NCBI RefSeq assembly: GCF_007859305.1
Contig: NZ_VOHE01000007.1
Coordinates: 62,001 to 126,000 of the forward strand
From: Luteimonas wenzhouensis
GTDB lineage: Bacteria; Pseudomonadota; Gammaproteobacteria; Xanthomonadales; Xanthomonadaceae
Direction: 5' to 3'
Length of the DNA: 64,000 bases
Shown: positions 52,691 to 60,847 of the stretch, in pieces
Layout of the letters: every line of letters begins with the position of its first letter
How positions within the stretch are numbered: the first letter of the stretch is position 1
Notes under the pieces: generated by a model
The model's input: the letters and a program-made list of their open reading frames with translations, nothing else
Told to the model about the DNA's origin: nothing
The model's database searches: none
Program-made: the position numbers and the translations under genes

Positions 52691-54541
52691 ATGCCCCAAG
52701 CACAGACACGATCCCGCCCCGCGACCCGGCTGCTCGCCGCCGCCCTCGCGCTGGCCGCGGCGGCGCCTGTCGCCGCCGGCGACGCCTTCCCGCGCACGGT
52801 GTTCTTCGGCGACAGCCTGACCGACGCGGGCTATTTCCGGCCGCTGTTGGTGCAGCAGGACCCGGCGGCCGCGATCCTCGGCCGCTTCACCACCAACCCG
52901 GGCCTGGTCTGGGCGGAATGGCTGGCGCAGTACTACGGTGCCGACGCCACGCCCAACGGCAACGGCCAGTCGGGCGACAACTACGCCGCGGGCGGCGCGA
53001 TGGTCGCCACCGACCGGATGGGCCCGCCGTTCGGGCTGACCCCGTCGCTGGCCACCCAGGCGGCCGCGCACCTGTCGGCCAACGGCGGCCGCGCCGATCC
53101 GGACGCGCTCTACACCGTGTGGGGCGGCGCCAACGACCTGTTCTCGGTGGAGGCCAACCCCGGCCAGGCGCCGCAGATCATAGGCGCCGCGGTGACCGCC
53201 CAGGTCGGCCTGGTCGGCACCCTGCAGGCGGCCGGCGCCCGCTACGTGCTGGTGCCCAACATCCCCGACCTGGGCATGACCCCGGCCTTCCTGGCCCGCG
53301 GCCCGGTCGCGGCGGCCCAGGGCACGGCGCTGTCGGCCGCGTACAACGAGGCGCTCTACGGCGGGCTCCAGGCCCAGGGCCTGCAGGTGATCCCGCTCGA
53401 TACCTTCACCTTCCTGCGCGAAGTGGTCGCCGATCCGGCCGCCTACGGCTACGGCAACGTCACCGGCACCGCCTGCCAGCCGCAGATCACCGCGCAGTCG
53501 ATCACCTGCCATCCGGGCACCTACGTGTCCCCGGGTGCGGACCAGTCCTACCTGTTCGCCGACGGCGTGCATCCGTCCTCGGCCGCGCACCGCGGGCTGG
53601 CCGACCTGGCCATCGCCCAGATCGAAGGCCCGCGCCAGCTCGCGGTGCTGCCGCGGTCGGCGGCGATGACCGGGCGCGGCCGCGCCGAGCGGGTCGGCGC
53701 CCAGCTGCCGGCGCTGGCCGGCCAGGAGGGCCGGCGCTGGTGGGCCGACCTGCGCGGCGACTTCCAGCGCTACGGCCACGGCGACCGCTACGACGGCGTC
53801 GGGCCGGCGCTGACCGCGGGCCTGGGCTGGGGCAGCGACGGCCTGGTGTACGGCGGTTTCGTGGGCTACGGCCGCCAGGAGAACGACTGGGGCCGGCGCC
53901 GCGGCAGCTGGGACCAGTCCGAGGCCACGCTCGGCGGCTTCGTCGGCTGGCAGGGCGGGAACGGCGCCTGGATTGGTGGACAGCTCAGCTACACCCGGCT
54001 GGACATCGACACCCGGCGCACCGTGCCGCTGGGCCCGGCGCTGCGCGCGCACCGCGGCGACACCGACGGCAGCAACCTCACCGCGGCCGTCCACGCCGGC
54101 TGGAACCTGGGCGAGGGTGCCCTGCGCCACGGCCCGGTGCTGGGACTGGTGGCGCAGCAGGTCGAGATCGACGGCTTCGCCGAGGATGCGCCCGACTCCT
54201 CGACCTCGCTCGCCTTCCCCGACCAGGAGTTCGACTCGCTGGTGGGTAGCGTGGGCTGGCAGGCGAGCTACGAGATCGGCCCGCACCTGGCGCCCTACGC
54301 GCGCCTGACCTTCGACCGCGAGTTCGAGGACGGCCCGTCCGAGGCGTTCGCCCGCTCGCAGTCCACCGGGCTCGACTACGCGGTGCCGGGCCCCGGCTAC
54401 GACGACAGCTGGACCACGCTGACCATCGGCGCGCGCACCCGGCTGTTCGGGTTCGACGCCAACCTCGGCGTGAGCCTGAACCAGGGCGAGAAGGGGGGTC
54501 GCCAGACCACCGCCTTCGCGACCATCGGGGCCGGATTCTGA
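52691..54541 (+). CDS. Autotransporter GDSL/SGNH esterase (EstA-like)
   Basis: A 616-residue outer-membrane esterase. A signal peptide (RPATRLLAAALALAAAAPVAAG) precedes an SGNH hydrolase domain with the nucleophile Ser in VFFGDSLTDAG, block III WGGANDLF, and the catalytic Asp/His in DGVHPSSAAH. From about residue 345 the protein becomes an autotransporter beta-barrel, ending in FATIGAGF with a terminal Phe. The ATG at 52691 follows GGAGAGCCAGG. It is divergent from thiS. Likely role: lipid ester hydrolysis at the cell surface. Confidence 0.93.
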   Translation: MPQAQTRSRPATRLLAAALALAAAAPVAAGDAFPRTVFFGDSLTDAGYFRPLLVQQDPAAAILGRFTTNPGLVWAEWLAQYYGADATPNGNGQSGDNYAAGGAMVATDRMGPPFGLTPSLATQAAAHLSANGGRADPDALYTVWGGANDLFSVEANPGQAPQIIGAAVTAQVGLVGTLQAAGARYVLVPNIPDLGMTPAFLARGPVAAAQGTALSAAYNEALYGGLQAQGLQVIPLDTFTFLREVVADPAAYGYGNVTGTACQPQITAQSITCHPGTYVSPGADQSYLFADGVHPSSAAHRGLADLAIAQIEGPRQLAVLPRSAAMTGRGRAERVGAQLPALAGQEGRRWWADLRGDFQRYGHGDRYDGVGPALTAGLGWGSDGLVYGGFVGYGRQENDWGRRRGSWDQSEATLGGFVGWQGGNGAWIGGQLSYTRLDIDTRRTVPLGPALRAHRGDTDGSNLTAAVHAGWNLGEGALRHGPVLGLVAQQVEIDGFAEDAPDSSTSLAFPDQEFDSLVGSVGWQASYEIGPHLAPYARLTFDREFEDGPSEAFARSQSTGLDYAVPGPGYDDSWTTLTIGARTRLFGFDANLGVSLNQGEKGGRQTTAFATIGAGF

Positions 54542-54576
54542 GGCTCCGCGGCGCGGCGCCGGGCCCCGGCGCCGCG

Positions 54577-54606
54577 TTGCACGGCCGCGCCGCATGGGCT
54601 TAGACT
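54577..54606 (+). promoter_or_regulatory. Promoter of tRNA-Gly
   Basis: TTGCAC (54577-54582) and TAGACT (54601-54606) are 18 bases apart; TTAGAC with 17-base spacing is the alternative. The transcript would begin a few bases before the tRNA. Confidence 0.6.
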
Positions 54607-54616
54607 GGGGCCACGC

Positions 54617-54690
54617 GCGGGCGTAGTTCAATGGTAGAACTGCAGCTTCCCAAGCTGCTAGCGTGGGTTCGATTCCCATCGCCCGCTCCA
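54617..54690 (+). tRNA. tRNA-Gly (anticodon CCC)
   Basis: A 74-base cloverleaf. Acceptor arms GCGGGCG and CGCCCGC pair; the D arm contains AGTTCAATGG; the anticodon stem GCAGC/GCTGC encloses loop TTCCCAA with anticodon CCC; the T arm contains GTGGGTTCGATTCCCAT. Discriminator T is followed by an encoded CCA (54688-54690). It reads GGG glycine codons. A strong terminator lies just downstream. Confidence 0.96.
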
Positions 54691-54698
54691 CATCCAGG

Positions 54699-54733
54699 CG
54701 GCGGCACCATCGTTACGATGGTGCCGCCGTTTT
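54699..54733 (+). terminator. Intrinsic terminator after tRNA-Gly
   Basis: A perfect 14-bp stem (54699-54712 with 54716-54729) and 3-base loop TTA, followed by TTTT. It should end the tRNA transcript before the ATP-grasp gene. Confidence 0.85.
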
Positions 54734-54763
54734 CACTTCCGGCCTCTCCCCGGCGCCGTCCGC

Positions 54764-55711
54764 ATGAAGCTCGCGATCCTCTCCCGCAACGGCAAGCTGT
54801 ACTCCACCCGGCGGCTGGTGGAGGCGGCGCGCGCCGCCGGCCACAGCGCGCGGGTGCTCGACCCGCTGCGCTGCTACATGCGCATCGCCAGCGACGGCTT
54901 CTCGATGCGCTACAAGGGCCGGGCGATCGACGGCTACGGCGCGGTGATCCCGCGCATCGGCGCCTCGATCACCCGTTACGGCTGCGCGGTGCTGCGCCAG
55001 TTCGAGCTGATGGGCAGCCACACGCCCAATCCGGCCGCGGCGGTGGCGCTGGCGCGCGACAAGCTCGCCTGCCACCAGCTGCTGGCCGCACGCGGGATCG
55101 GCCTGCCGGCCACCGTGTTCGGCGACAACCCCGACGACACCGCCGACCTGCTGTCGCTGCTCGGGCCGCCGCCGCACGTGGTCAAGCTCAACGAGGGCAC
55201 CCAGGGCGCCGGGGTGATGCTGACCGAGAAGCTCTCCGCTTCGCGCGGGGTGGTCGAGGCCCTGCGCGGGCTGTACGCCAACTTCCTGGTGCAGGAGTTC
55301 GTGGCCGAGGCCGAGGGCGCGGACCTGCGCTGCTTCGTGGTCGGCGACCGGGTGGTGGCGGCGATGCGACGCACGGCCCCGGCCGGCGACTTCCGCTCCA
55401 ACCTGCACCGCGGCGGCAGCGCGAACGCGGCCCAGGCCACCCCCGGGCAGTGCGCGGTGGCGGTGGCGGCGGCGGCGGCGGTGGGCCTGGGGGTGGCGGG
55501 CGTGGACCTGATCGATTCCCGTCGCGGGCCGCTGGTGCTGGAGGTCAACGCCTCCCCGGGGCTGGAAGGGATCGAGGATGCGACTGGGATCGATATTGCA
55601 GCGAAAATCGTCGAATTTGCGGTGAAAAGCTCGCAAAAGTCCGGTTCCGCGCCGCGCCTGAAGGGCCGTCGCAAGGTCGTGGACTTAACGTCTGGAGGCG
55701 GCATGGTTTAA
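54764..55711 (+). CDS. RimK-family ATP-grasp ligase
   Basis: A 315-residue ATP-grasp enzyme resembling RimK, which adds glutamate residues to a protein or small-molecule C-terminus. The N-terminal part is [22 protein letters not shown] (in two stretches) with [16 protein letters not shown]-grasp motifs are [36 protein letters not shown], and the Mg-binding [18 protein letters not shown] basic tail of about 35 residues follows ([17 protein letters not shown]). The ribosomal protein S6 role of E. coli RimK is possible but not demonstrable here. Confidence 0.9.
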   Translation: MKLAILSRNGKLYSTRRLVEAARAAGHSARVLDPLRCYMRIASDGFSMRYKGRAIDGYGAVIPRIGASITRYGCAVLRQFELMGSHTPNPAAAVALARDKLACHQLLAARGIGLPATVFGDNPDDTADLLSLLGPPPHVVKLNEGTQGAGVMLTEKLSASRGVVEALRGLYANFLVQEFVAEAEGADLRCFVVGDRVVAAMRRTAPAGDFRSNLHRGGSANAAQATPGQCAVAVAAAAAVGLGVAGVDLIDSRRGPLVLEVNASPGLEGIEDATGIDIAAKIVEFAVKSSQKSGSAPRLKGRRKVVDLTSGGGMV

Positions 55712-55721
55712 CAAAGACTTA
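55705..55721 (+). promoter_or_regulatory. Possible PhoP-box-like direct repeat
   Basis: GGTTTA, five bases, then GACTTA: the spacing of a PhoP box (two hexamers 5 bases apart), but the second half matches only partly. It lies at the end of the ATP-grasp gene, about 255 bases before the response regulator. Confidence 0.25.
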
Positions 55722-55739
55722 ATCGTTCCGGGTCTACCT

Positions 55740-55857
55740 TGTCGCCACCGGATTCCGCGCTCTCTCCTGTTTCCTTGTCCATGGGGCGGCACAACGGATG
55801 ACGGTAATCGGGGCAGTCCTATTGGGCCCAGGCGATGGCCTCGTCTGGGCTCTTTTG
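55740..55857 (+). ncRNA. Candidate small RNA or attenuated leader ending in an intrinsic terminator
   Basis: About 115 bases with no gene, lying between the ATP-grasp gene and the response regulator. TTGTCGCC (55739-55746) can pair with the GGCGGCACAA segment ending near 55794. The loop contains the pyrimidine run CTCTCTCCTGTTTCCTTGTC, complementary to Shine-Dalgarno-like sequences. It ends in a 12-bp stem with one internal G-T pair (arms 55824-55835 and 55841-55852), then TTTT. The upstream promoter is unclear (TTAACA-N19-TCTACC). Confidence 0.4.
55824..55857 (+). terminator. Intrinsic terminator upstream of the response regulator
   Basis: Arms GCCCAGGCGA and TCGTCTGGGC (extendable by two pairs) around loop TGGCC, followed by CTTTTG. 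It has no complete gene directly before it, which suggests either a short RNA or termination of read-through from the ATP-grasp gene. Confidence 0.7.
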
Positions 55858-55975
55858 TAGGCGCGTGTCGACGCGGCGGCGACCAGGGCGTGTGACAGAA
55901 TCCCTGCATGCCCGCGACGGCGGAACCGCCACCTGCCCCCGCGGTCCAAGCAGGCCGCCCACACGGAAACCGCTC

Positions 55976-56659
55976 ATGCGCATCCTCGTCATCGAAGACA
56001 ACCAGGACATCGCCGCCAACCTTGGCGACTACCTCGAGGACCGGGGGCATACGGTCGATTTCGCGGCCGACGGCGTCACCGGCCTGCACCTGGCGGTGGT
56101 CCACGACTTCGATGCGATCGTGCTCGACCTCAACCTGCCGGGCATGGACGGACTGGAGGTCTGCCGCAAGCTGCGCAACGACGCCCGCAAGCAGACCCCG
56201 GTGCTGATGCTCACCGCCCGCGACAGCCTGGACAACAAGCTGGCCGGGTTCGACTCCGGCGCCGACGACTACCTGGTCAAGCCCTTCGCCCTGCAGGAGG
56301 TGGAGGTGCGCCTGAACGCGCTCTCGCGTCGCGGCAAGGGCGTGCAGACCCGGGTGCTGGAGGTCGGCGACCTCGAGTACAACCTCGACACCCTCGAGGT
56401 GCGACGCCAGGGCAAGCTGGTCCAGCTCAACCCGACCGCGCTCAAGATCCTGCAGGCGCTGATGGAGGCCTCGCCGGCGGTGGTCACCCGCCAGGACCTG
56501 GAAACCCGGGTCTGGGGCGAGGAACTGCCGGATTCGGACTCGCTGCGCGTGCACATCCACGGCCTGCGCGCGGTGATCGACAAGCCCTTCGACGTGCCCC
56601 TGATCCAGACCCGCCACGGAATCGGCTACCGGATCGCCGCGCCCGATGGTGCCGGCTGA
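55976..56659 (+). CDS. OmpR-family response regulator
   Basis: A 227-residue transcription factor. The receiver domain has the acidic pocket in VIEDNQD, the phosphoacceptor Asp in AIVLDLNLPGMDG (about residue 51), and Lys in DDYLVKPF. The C-terminal winged helix includes LNPTALKILQALMEASPAVVTR and RVHIHGLRAVIDKPF. It overlaps the sensor kinase gene by 14 bases. The target genes are not evident; ATG at 55976 is the only start that gives a normal receiver N-terminus. Confidence 0.94.
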   Translation: MRILVIEDNQDIAANLGDYLEDRGHTVDFAADGVTGLHLAVVHDFDAIVLDLNLPGMDGLEVCRKLRNDARKQTPVLMLTARDSLDNKLAGFDSGADDYLVKPFALQEVEVRLNALSRRGKGVQTRVLEVGDLEYNLDTLEVRRQGKLVQLNPTALKILQALMEASPAVVTRQDLETRVWGEELPDSDSLRVHIHGLRAVIDKPFDVPLIQTRHGIGYRIAAPDGAG

Positions 56660-58004
56660 GGACACCGCGGCCGCCCAGCCCGGCCGCGGCGCCCGGCGCG
56701 AGCACCGCTACCGCAGGCGCCTGCGCACGCGGATCATCCTGTCGTTCCTGCTGCTCGGCCTGGGCCTGACCACCCTGTTCGCGCTGGCCACCCTGTACGT
56801 GCGCAGCAAGCTGGAGAACCAGCTGATCGAGCAGACGCTCGAGCGCGAGGTGAGCAACCTGGTCGAACAGGTGGAGCGCAACCCCGACGAGCCGCCGTTC
56901 TTCCTGATCTTCGACGCCCGGACCTGGAGCCCGCAGAACGCGTTCAAGGTGGATCCGCTGTACCGGGACCTGCCGCCGGGCATCCATGACGTGCGCCAGC
57001 AGGCGCCCGACGGCAGCATGCACGACTACAAGGTGGCCGTGCGCCAGGGCGTGAGCCCGAACGGCACCCCGTTCACCAGCCTGGTGCGCTACGACGTCAC
57101 CGGCGCCGCCGAGACCGGGACCAAGCTCATGCTGGCCCTGGTGGCCTCGGTGGTGCTGTTCTCGCTGCTGTCGTTGCTGCTGGGCTGGTGGTCGGCGTCG
57201 CGGGTGATGCGGCCGGTCTCGGAACTGGCCGCGCGCCTGGGCCAGTCCGGCGACACCACGCAACCGCAGCCGCTCGCGCCGCACTTCCCCGACGACGAGG
57301 TGGGCGAGCTGGCGCGCGCGCTCGACGACTACGCTGCGCGCCTGACCGAGGTGGTCCAGCGCGACCGCGAGTTCAACGCCGACGTCAGCCACGAGTTGCG
57401 CACGCCGCTGTCGGTGATCCGCGGCGCGGTCGAACTGCTGCTGTCGCGGCCCGACATCGACGACAAGACCCGCGCGCGCCTGCTGCGCATCCAGCGCGCC
57501 GAGCAGCAGTGCACCGACCTGATCAGCGCCCTGCTGCTGCTCTCGCGCAACGAGCGCGGGCACGGCAACACCGACGTGGCGCGGGTGGCCGAACAGCTGT
57601 TCGACGCGCACCGCGGACAGCTCGGCAGCAAGCCGCTCACCCTGCGGCTGGAGGGCGGGCCGGGCCAGGTGGTGGTGGACGCGCCCGAGTCCGCGGTCAC
57701 CGTGGCCCTGGGCAACCTGGTCGGCAACGCGGTCAAGTACACCCAGCAGGGCGAGGTCGTGGTGCGGCTGCGCGACAACGCGGTGGACGTCATCGACTCG
57801 GGCCCCGGACTGAGCGCGGAGGATGCCGCGCGCCTGTTCGAGCGCGGCTACCGCGGCACCCATGCCGAGCACTCGCAGGGCGGCGGCATCGGCCTGTCGA
57901 TCGTGCGCCGGCTGTGCGACCTCTACGGCTGGAGCGTGCGCGTGGCGCCCGGCGAGCAGCAGGGCGTCGTCGCCACGCTGACGTTCTCGCGCGACGACGC
58001 CTGA
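56646..58004 (+). CDS. Sensor histidine kinase
   Basis: A 452-residue membrane kinase, partner of the overlapping response regulator. Helix 1 (IILSFLLLGLGLTTLFALATL) and helix 2 (LMLALVASVVLFSLLSLLLGW, seen in part) bracket a periplasmic sensor of about 110 residues. A HAMP region follows, then the H box DVSHELRTPLSVI, N box NLVGNAVKYT, and G boxes DSGPGLS and GGGIGLSIVRRL. The stimulus is unknown. Confidence 0.94.
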   Translation: MVPAEDTAAAQPGRGARREHRYRRRLRTRIILSFLLLGLGLTTLFALATLYVRSKLENQLIEQTLEREVSNLVEQVERNPDEPPFFLIFDARTWSPQNAFKVDPLYRDLPPGIHDVRQQAPDGSMHDYKVAVRQGVSPNGTPFTSLVRYDVTGAAETGTKLMLALVASVVLFSLLSLLLGWWSASRVMRPVSELAARLGQSGDTTQPQPLAPHFPDDEVGELARALDDYAARLTEVVQRDREFNADVSHELRTPLSVIRGAVELLLSRPDIDDKTRARLLRIQRAEQQCTDLISALLLLSRNERGHGNTDVARVAEQLFDAHRGQLGSKPLTLRLEGGPGQVVVDAPESAVTVALGNLVGNAVKYTQQGEVVVRLRDNAVDVIDSGPGLSAEDAARLFERGYRGTHAEHSQGGGIGLSIVRRLCDLYGWSVRVAPGEQQGVVATLTFSRDDA

Positions 58005-58028
58005 CCCCACGCCCCGCATCCGCCCCTC

Positions 58029-58050
58029 GTGGGAGCGGCTTCTGCCGCGA
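58029..58050 (+). repeat. REP-like element (GTGGGAGCGGCTT...GCCGC)
   Basis: A short palindromic unit with stem GCGGC/GCCGC around TTCT, preceded by GTGGGA. It closely resembles the units at 61761 and 61829, and the dispersed REP sequences of Xanthomonads and pseudomonads. Confidence 0.65.
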
Positions 58051-58193
58051 TCTGGGGTCCCGGTCGCCGCGCTCCTCCCAACACCAGGGCCAGCGTCGGA
58101 CCCGTCGCCGCACCCTGCACGGGTGACGCCAACGCCGTCGCCACCGCCCCCGTGGCATGATCGCCCGTTGCGGTACGGCGGAGGAGGGTGCCG

Positions 58194-58955
58194 ATGTCCA
58201 GCAACGCACCGCGTCGCGGTTCGCGCCTGCGCCAGTGGCTGCTGGGGCTGTTCTGGGTCCCGGCCGCGGCCTGCGCCACGTCCCCGCCGTCCGACGATCC
58301 CACTGCCCAGGCCCGCGAGCGCATGGTGGAGCGCCAGATCGCGTCGCGCGGCATCGACGACGCGCGCGTGCTCGCGGCGATGCGGGCGGTGCCGCGGCAC
58401 CGCTTCGTCCCGGAGGCACACGCCGCCGACGCCTACCTGGACCAGCCGCTGCCGATCGGCCACGACCAGACCATCTCCCAGCCCTACATCGTCGCCCTGA
58501 TGACCCAGCTGGCGCGCCCGGCCCCCTGCGCCCGGGTGCTGGAGGTCGGCACCGGCTCGGGCTACCAGGCCGCGGTGCTGGCCGAACTGGGCGCCGAGGT
58601 CTACACCGTCGAGATCGTCGCGCCGCTGGCCGAGCGCGCGGCGCGGGTGCTGGCCGAACTGGGATACGACCGGGTCCACGTGCGCGCCGGCGACGGCTAC
58701 GCCGGATGGCCGGAGCATGCGCCGTTCGACGTGATCGTGGTGACCGCGGCGCCGGAGCGGATCCCGCAGCCGCTGCTCGAGCAGCTGGCGCCGGGCGGGC
58801 GGCTGGTGATCCCGGTCGGTCCGGTCTCCGCGACGCAGCAGCTGCGGCTGGTGGAAAAGGATGCACAGGGCCGACTGCACGAGCGCAGCGTCATCCCGGT
58901 GCGCTTCGTGCCGCTGACGGGCGAGGCGGCGGACCGGGACCGGGGCGGGCGCTAG
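58194..58955 (+). CDS. pcm: Protein-L-isoaspartate O-methyltransferase, exported form
   Basis: A 253-residue enzyme that methylates isoaspartyl residues to start repair of damaged proteins. The SAM motif is VLEVGTGSGYQAAVLAEL; other family motifs are ERMVERQIASRGI, VPRHRFVP, and HDQTISQPYIVALM. It begins with a hydrophobic segment (QWLLGLFWVPAAACATSP), a signal peptide that may also carry a lipobox-like Cys. ATG 58194 is spaced six bases from GGAGG; an in-frame GTG lies two codons before. Typical Pcm is cytoplasmic, so export is notable. Confidence 0.9.
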   Translation: MSSNAPRRGSRLRQWLLGLFWVPAAACATSPPSDDPTAQARERMVERQIASRGIDDARVLAAMRAVPRHRFVPEAHAADAYLDQPLPIGHDQTISQPYIVALMTQLARPAPCARVLEVGTGSGYQAAVLAELGAEVYTVEIVAPLAERAARVLAELGYDRVHVRAGDGYAGWPEHAPFDVIVVTAAPERIPQPLLEQLAPGGRLVIPVGPVSATQQLRLVEKDAQGRLHERSVIPVRFVPLTGEAADRDRGGR

Positions 58956-59005
58956 GGCCGGGCGGGGCGCGGGAGCGACCGAAGGCGGGGCGGCGGGTGC
59001 TGGCT

Positions 59006-59048
59006 CCCTCCCCCGCCTGCGGGGGAGGGCCGGGGTGGGGTGGGGGGG
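59006..59048. repeat. 11-bp palindrome followed by a G-quadruplex-prone run
   Basis: CCCTCCCCCGC-CT-GCGGGGGAGGG (59006-59029) is a perfect hairpin. Its right arm runs into repeated G-tracts (GGGGG, GGG, GGGG, GGGG, GGGGGGG) separated by one or two bases up to 59048. It lies between the convergent ends of pcm and ilvE. Confidence 0.7.
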
Positions 59049-59062
59049 TCCCCGCCGGTGGG

Positions 59063-59974
59063 TCAGACCGGCTCGAGCCACCCGTACCGGTCGGGTGTCG
59101 AGCCGTTGAACAGGCCGAAGAACAGCTCCTGGATGCGGCGCGTCACCGGACCGGCCTTGCCGGCGCCGACCTGGCGGCCGTCGACCGAGCGGATCGGTGT
59201 GATCTCCGCCGCCGTACCGCACATGAACAGCTCGTCGCACAGGTACAGGTATTCGCGCGGCAGGTCGCGTTCGACCACCTCGATGCCCGCATCGCGCGCC
59301 AGGGTGAGGATCGAGTTGCGGGTGATGCCGTTGAGCAGGGCCGCGCTCACCGGCGTGGTGTGCAGCGCGCCGTCGAACACCAGGAACAGGTTCTCGCCCG
59401 CGCCTTCGCTCAGCAGTCCGGTGGACGCCAGCGCGATGCCCTCGCCGAAGCCCAGCCGCCGCGCCTCGCGCGCGACCAGGGTGCCCGAGAGGTAGTTGCC
59501 GCCGGCCTTGGCCCCGGCCGGGATGGTGTTGGGCGCGAAGCGCTGCCAGCTCGACACGCAGGCGTCGATGCCGCTCGAAAGCGCCTCGTCGCCCAGGTAC
59601 TTGCCCATCTTCCAGGTCGCCACCGCCACGTCCACCGGCGTTTCCGCCGACAGGCCGAAGCCGCCCAGGCCGCGGAACGCGACCGGGCGCAGGTAGTCGG
59701 TCGTGTTGCCGTTGGCCGCGATCACCTCGCGGCAGGCGGCGTTGATCCGCTCGAGCGGGTAGGGGATGTCGATCTCGTGAATCTTCGCCGACATGAACAG
59801 GCGGCGGTTGTGGTCGGTCAGCCGGAAGATCACCGGGCCCTTCGCAGTGTCGTAGCACCGGATGCCCTCGAACACCGACGAGCCGTAGTGCAGCGCATGC
59901 GACATGACGTGGGTCGTCGCCTCGGCCCAAGGCTTGATCGCGCCGTTGTGCCAGATCCAGTCGGGGTACTGCAT
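59063..59974 (-). CDS. ilvE: Branched-chain amino acid aminotransferase
   Basis: A 303-residue fold-type IV PLP enzyme for the last step of leucine, isoleucine and valine synthesis. It starts MQYPDWIWHNGAIKPWAEATTHVMSH (in two parts), has the substrate segment HYGSSVFEGIRCYD, the PLP Lys in IPAGAKAGGNYLSG, and LSEGAGENLFLVFDG and ELFMCGTAAEITPI. The length is normal. It converges on pcm. No adjacent ilv genes are present. Confidence 0.96.
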   Translation of the reverse strand: MQYPDWIWHNGAIKPWAEATTHVMSHALHYGSSVFEGIRCYDTAKGPVIFRLTDHNRRLFMSAKIHEIDIPYPLERINAACREVIAANGNTTDYLRPVAFRGLGGFGLSAETPVDVAVATWKMGKYLGDEALSSGIDACVSSWQRFAPNTIPAGAKAGGNYLSGTLVAREARRLGFGEGIALASTGLLSEGAGENLFLVFDGALHTTPVSAALLNGITRNSILTLARDAGIEVVERDLPREYLYLCDELFMCGTAAEITPIRSVDGRQVGAGKAGPVTRRIQELFFGLFNGSTPDRYGWLEPV

Positions 59975-60068
59975 GGGTCGGTCTCGATGCGGAAAGCGAC
60001 ATTCTGCACGATCGCGCGGCGCCGCCGACGGGGGGCGGGGACAGGCAGCGCCGCGGTCGGCCGGTCCG

Positions 60069-60779
60069 CTACAGGCTCAGCCACCAGCAGCCGAGGTGGC
60101 GCCGCAGCGCGAATACGGTCTGCACCGGCGTGACCCGGTTCGGCGCGGTCTGTTCGACCACCAGCCCCGTGGGCCGGCCGGCGGGGCGCGCAGGCGCGCG
60201 CGCCGCCGCGGTGGCGTCCGTGGCGGCGAAGTCCCCGTCGCCGGCGGTGGCGTCCACCGGGTCGGCCGGGGGCGCTAGCGCGGCATCCGTGGGCCGGGGC
60301 AGAGTGCGCCAGACCCGCACGCCCGAGGGCAGTTCGACCCATCCGGAGGCCGGGGCCGCGTCGGCCGGGGGCGGCGCCGGCGCAGGCGGTGCCGGATGCA
60401 ACGGCGTGATGGCGACCAGGGGCCGCCGGGCAATCGCGTCGAGCCGCGACATCACCGCATAGCCGGCGCTGGAGGACATGCCGGGCCAGTGGTAGAGCCC
60501 GGCGAGCCGGTTGACGTCGCCGGCGTCGATCGCCGCGGTCAGCTCGAACACCAGGTCCTGCAGCCGCCGGCTGCAGTCGCGGCGCAGCGGTGCGCCGGCC
60601 GACGCGGCCGGGCCGGTCGGCACCACGCGCTCGCTCGCGCCGAGGTCGACGCACGGGCGGTCGGTGTAGAGGTGGTGGCCGTCGTCGGTGGTGCAGCGGC
60701 GGATCTGCGCATGCGCGGCCGGGCCTGCCCCGAGCGCGGACGACAGCAGCAGCAGGGCGCAGAGGGACCGGCGGATCAT
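60069..60779 (-). CDS. Exported DUF4124-domain protein
   Basis: A 236-residue secreted or periplasmic protein. A signal peptide ends at AHAQ and is followed by a DUF4124-like segment (IRRCTTDDGHHLYTDRPCVD) with paired cysteines. A helical region (LQDLVFELTAAIDAGDVNRLAGLYHWPGM in two parts), a Pro/Ala-rich linker and a short basic C-terminus (VFALRRHLGCWWLSL) follow. Function unknown. It lies between metF and ilvE on the same strand, 68 bases from metF. Confidence 0.75.
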   Translation of the reverse strand: MIRRSLCALLLLSSALGAGPAAHAQIRRCTTDDGHHLYTDRPCVDLGASERVVPTGPAASAGAPLRRDCSRRLQDLVFELTAAIDAGDVNRLAGLYHWPGMSSSAGYAVMSRLDAIARRPLVAITPLHPAPPAPAPPPADAAPASGWVELPSGVRVWRTLPRPTDAALAPPADPVDATAGDGDFAATDATAAARAPARPAGRPTGLVVEQTAPNRVTPVQTVFALRRHLGCWWLSL

Positions 60780-60847
60780 CGGGGCAGCCTAGCGCCGGGG
60801 CGCACCCGCGGGAAGCAGGACCGAGGCGCCGGCGCCCGCGAGGCGCG

